A DNA stretch of 62,000 nucleotides from NCBI RefSeq assembly GCF_030272615.1, contig NC_081413.1, positions 553,065,136-553,127,135 on the forward strand, in the 5' to 3' direction. The notes beneath the pieces are model-generated. The model did no database searches. It was not told the DNA's origin and saw nothing but the letters and a program-made list of their open reading frames with translations. The stretch comes from Cryptomeria japonica (taxonomy: Eukaryota > Streptophyta > Pinopsida > Cupressales > Cupressaceae). The stretch's first letter is position 1, and each line of letters starts with the position of its first letter. Positions 58,884 through 62,000 of the stretch are shown here, piece by piece. A program made the translations under genes and the position numbers.

Positions 58884-59420
58884 AGTGAAAAATAGAAATG
58901 GAGGGGGGGAGGTAGGGAGAGAGTGGGAAAGAGATACACTTGACAAAGGAGGAGAGTGAGATAGAGAGATAGAGGCAAAGAGGGATAGAGACTTGAGAGA
59001 GAGAGAGAGGTTGATATCCAGAGACTTGATAGAGAGAAGGAGAGAGACTTGAGAGAAAGAGAAATGGAGCGAGAGGGGGAGAGAGAAAGAGAGTTAGAGG
59101 AAAAGAAATACTTGACAAAGGAAGAGAAAGGGAGGGGGACGGAGAGGGATAGAATGAGAGAGAGAGAGACACTGAAGAGAGGGGGAGAGAGTGAGAGATA
59201 GAGATATTTGAGAGAGGGAGAGAAAGAGAGGAATAGATGAAAGAGAGAAAGAGGGTGAGGGAAATGAGAAAGTGAGGGAGAGATACCCAAGAGAGGGAAG
59301 AAAGTAGAGAGGGAGAGATTCCCAAGAGAGGGAAGAAAGTAGAGAGGGATATGCATAAGAGACAAAAAGGTAGAGGTTAAGGAAGAGAGAGGAGGAATGT
59401 AGGGAAGAGACGAGAGAGAT
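58306..59420. repeat. GA-rich polypurine tract with imperfect higher-order repeats
   Basis: Over 1.1 kb the plus strand is nearly all A and G. Interspersed 'gagatacac(c/t)ta/tg' and 'gagtgagatagag' landmarks recur (about 58347, 58785, 58934), giving a loose higher-order structure. It is complementary in type to the CT tract at 56380-56692. The 352-codon minus-strand Ser/Leu-rich ORF is an artefact. Confidence 0.9.
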
Positions 59421-59690
59421 AATGCTGATATAAGCATGCTAATTACTAAAATTTGACTAAGTCTGAAATTTATAAGAAAACTCAAAAAACTAGAATCTGC
59501 ATTATAACTCTTAGAGATCTGGAACCACTCTCAAACATCCTGACAATATATACATAAAATATAACTTAAAGTATAAGAAAGATAAAAGACAAAGAGAAAT
59601 GTCACTTATACTTAAATATTATATTTTATTTATATATCCTACCCAAAAACCTAATGGAATGCTAAATGAATTGCATTTTATTGACAGTCA
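59421..59690. other. Unrecognised AT-rich sequence
   Basis: No feature seen on either strand. Confidence 0.5.
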
Positions 59691-59915
59691 AACGCGTACG
59701 AGGTTTTTAGTTTCTAAACTGCGTACGCAGTTTTAGTTTTTAAACTGCGTACGGGGTTCTTAGTTTCTAAACCACGTACGTGGTTTTAGTTTTTAAACCA
59801 TGTACGCAATTAGTATACTTTAAACCCCGTATGTGGTTTAGCTTTGGTTAGGCTCAGCAAAACGAGCCTAAACACGTATGGGGTTCTTTAAATTGAAATA
59901 CCCCGTGCGCGTTTT
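59691..59915. repeat. Array of CGTAC(G)-centred units, period 26-27 bp
   Basis: Units of the form 'gcgtacg(c/a/g)(a/g)gtttttagtttctaaac' start at 59694, 59721, 59747 and 59774; degenerate ones follow near 59800 and 59827, then at about 59874 and 59902. Several centres are perfect palindromes (GCGTACGC, CACGTACGTG). The 'GTAC' core is the known recognition core of plant SBP-box factors and copper-response elements; function here is unproven. Confidence 0.8.
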
Positions 59916-61119
59916 GTTGTTTTTCATGTTTTTTTTTTTTATGTGTCCACTTTTCTGACCACCACCTTTGTGCACTTACCCAAGTATCTTTTCCTAGAAG
60001 GATTTGCAAAAATTCTTTTATTTACGTCAAAATATGGTGGCTGTACACATGTGTGGTATGGTCCTGAAACAAGCATTTTGAAAAAGTGGTTTTTAAACAT
60101 GCCTACTAAAAAGAAATTTATACCATGTGGGTATTGAAATAAATTACATATTTGGAAATTAGACTCCAAGCACTACATTTTCTATTACTAAAGTTTTCTG
60201 AGTGCCTCAAATTTTGACATCAATCGACATAAAATTTTGAAAATAGGGAAAACACTTCCACTTTTTGCCCAAAAGTGGGACTCAACTTCTTGGAGCCACC
60301 CTAATCTCCTATTTGTTGGCTTAATCCTACACTATATTTGAGCAGGAAAGGTGGATTACTTCTAGGATTTAGTGATTTGTTGATTTGGGAACCAACAGAT
60401 TCTTAACTTTGTTGGGGAAGAAGTGAAAGTATTGTCAAATTCTTATTCTAGACTCTTTGGTATTGAGGTTTTAAAATTTAGAAGAGGTTTTGTTACAACA
60501 AATCTAAAGAAGCTATGTGTGACTCTATTGTTGGAGAAGCCCTAGAATGAAAGTAATCTTTAGGGAGCTTTTAGCTTCTTGAAAATTTAGCCCTTTATAA
60601 AGAGAGGTGGTGATTCTACTTGTGAAAAGAACCTAATAAAAGAGTGAAGAAGAACTTGTGCTCAAAGTTTCCACTCAAAGGGAATTTGCAACAATTGCAA
60701 CATACTTCTAGGTACTTTACATATTTTTGTCTTCAAGAAGGAAAGCTTTATATATGAAGGCTATTTGTGAAAGGTTTTAATAATGAATCTATTCCCTTAT
60801 TTGGTGAAGTGTTAGCACTAAGAGAAAAGGAGTTAACAAAGGCAGACTAGTATGTTTTTGTATTACAAATTTTACTCATTATATCATTATTTAAATATTA
60901 TTGTCATTTAAATATGCTCATAGTGATAAGACCTTAAGTAAACTTCAAATCATATTATGAATTGTAATAGCTAAGGTATCATGTTCTAAAAGGAAAAAAA
61001 GTCATGAATGAGTAACTTCAAAGCCTATATAAGAAGTTTTTGAAAGCACATCAAGATGTATCATCGGTGTCTCTATTGGGATTCAAATATAACTAGGCAG
61101 AATGAACAACCCTTGATGT
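59916..61119. other. Unrecognised non-coding sequence, possible gag leader at the end
   Basis: No domain-bearing ORF. The ORFs at 59939-60169 (minus) and 59943-60137 (plus) are the two strands of one open stretch without known motifs. Confidence 0.4.
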
Positions 61120-61530
61120 ACCCACAGAGCGGAGTATATTAGCTTTGGATAAATATAACCCACTAAATTTCAATAGCATTCAAGGTTATCCAAATCATTT
61201 CCCTCGTGTACTTAGGGAGCATGTGCCTAAATTCTATGGAAGGGAGTTTGAATCAACAATTAGGCATTCACTTTGTGATTTCATGGAGGACTATTAAATC
61301 TATGTAAAGGTTGTGGCTATGAAGATTTTTGTGTGGTTTTTGAAAGATGATGTTAGTGAGTGGTTCAGTGTTCTACCCATGCAATGTATTTCATCATAGG
61401 AGGAATTCAAAATATTTTTTATAAATCAGTTTGGTGATGGTAATGAGGATCACTCACTAATTCTTAGGCCTCTAAACACTCCAAAGAATGCTGAAAATTG
61501 GCCTGAGAAGTCTAAATGTGTTCAAAAGGT
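61120..61530 (+). pseudogene. Retrotransposon Gag relic
   Basis: One plus-strand frame reads 'PNHFPRVLREHVPKFYGREF', 'HSLCDFMEDY', then (after one stop) 'AMKIFVWFLKDDVSEWFSVL' and, after another, 'EEFKIFFINQFGDGNEDHS'. The order 'F.ksL.gdv.eWF..Lp..si.sweeF...F...F' is the retrotransposon Gag core. It belongs to a gypsy element otherwise outside the window or destroyed. Confidence 0.55.
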
Positions 61531-62000
61531 TGAAAATACACCATGTATTTAGTCAAAATGTGAGTTAGAAGATGGAATTAATTTTTAAAAACAAATGTGT
61601 TCTTGGTATCGCAATTTGTCCTCCCTAGTGTCATGTACATTGCAATAAGCCCCAAATTGAATGTGAGAAGAATATAAGTATTGTAGATCCCATGATGTAT
61701 GTTGGAGCACTGTTAAACATAAGAAAATTGAAGGATAAGTCACCATATTCATTATTTAAAAGGGTTTCAGTTGCTTATATGAAAATCCATCTTGCTTTTA
61801 GGCCTCATGAGTTTGTGTATAGAGTTGTTTATGAAAATTTATATACTAGGTTCAATTTCTTGGTTTGAAGCTTTGAAATTAACCAATATTGATTAGGTAT
61901 GTAATTGGATGGGGACTATTGAGAGGGCTGCATATAATATTGCAAGAAGGATCATACATTAGTGTGTTGATATCACTTGTAACATTCCTTCTTGTGAGAA
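61531..62000. other. Decayed sequence downstream of gag, unassigned
   Basis: Probably the continuation of the same element, but too broken for a domain call; a possible protease-type 'VLPSVMYIAISPK' fragment at about 61615 is not convincing. Confidence 0.3.

Noticed and set aside
58267-59325. 352-codon minus-strand Ser/Leu-rich ORF
   Set aside because: Translation of a polypurine/polypyrimidine tract; no domain and no start context.

Overview
The window looks like nuclear DNA of a seed plant with a large, repeat-rich genome. A gymnosperm (conifer-type) genome is my best guess, from the AT-rich background, dense nested LTR retrotransposons of several lineages, a TNL-style leucine-rich-repeat exon and PPR relics. 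The species cannot be fixed from sequence alone. I see no rRNA, tRNA, CRISPR or bacterial-type operon. Almost every recognisable coding stretch belongs to a retroelement in some state of decay.

Layout. 1-1120: 3' end and LTR of a non-autonomous copia-type element. 1121-2330: non-coding, with a poly(A)-ended 3' tail and TC/AT microsatellites. 2550-3461: 3' exon of an LRR (probably NBS-LRR resistance-type) gene with exact 72-bp repeats. 4441-5160: unrecognised relic on the minus strand. 5190-7990: minus-strand chromovirus (Ty3/gypsy) remnant with RT, RNase H, integrase and a chromodomain. 7988-9512: a gypsy-type LTR ('family G') abutting it. 13740-14400: PPR relic. 14930-18100: two LTR-like promoter regions. 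18396-19190: gypsy protease relic.

19859-31889 is a nearly complete Ty1/copia element on the minus strand with two about 1.5-kb LTRs, PBS, PPT and target duplication. It carries a 4.4-kb insertion (about 21430-25853) beside its 3' LTR. That insertion holds an intact plus-strand 132-codon ORF (23890-24288) whose first residues copy the histone H3 tail, followed by a SUMO-interaction-like motif and an 11-residue repeat. This is the most interesting item in the window. A Harbinger/Tourist-like MITE lies at 34221-34660.

36513-39251 (plus) and 40287-43097 (minus) are two copies of a young 2.7-2.8-kb non-autonomous copia-type family with a GC-rich core that differs between copies. The second copy sits inside the gag start of a gypsy element. 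43098-56211 is a Tat-lineage gypsy element (gag, protease, RT, RNase H, second RNase H, integrase, 3' LTR). Its 5' end is rearranged and contains a misplaced copy of its own integrase tail. A family-G LTR is inserted between its protease and RT.

56217-59915 is a block of simple and palindromic repeats: an AT tract, a long CT tract, a 1.45-kb inverted-motif minisatellite, a 1.1-kb GA-rich tract, and a short array of CGTAC palindromes spaced 26-27 bp. 61120-61530 holds a decayed gag.

No ordinary host pathway is visible. The sequence mainly records nested transposition followed by decay through nonsense transitions.
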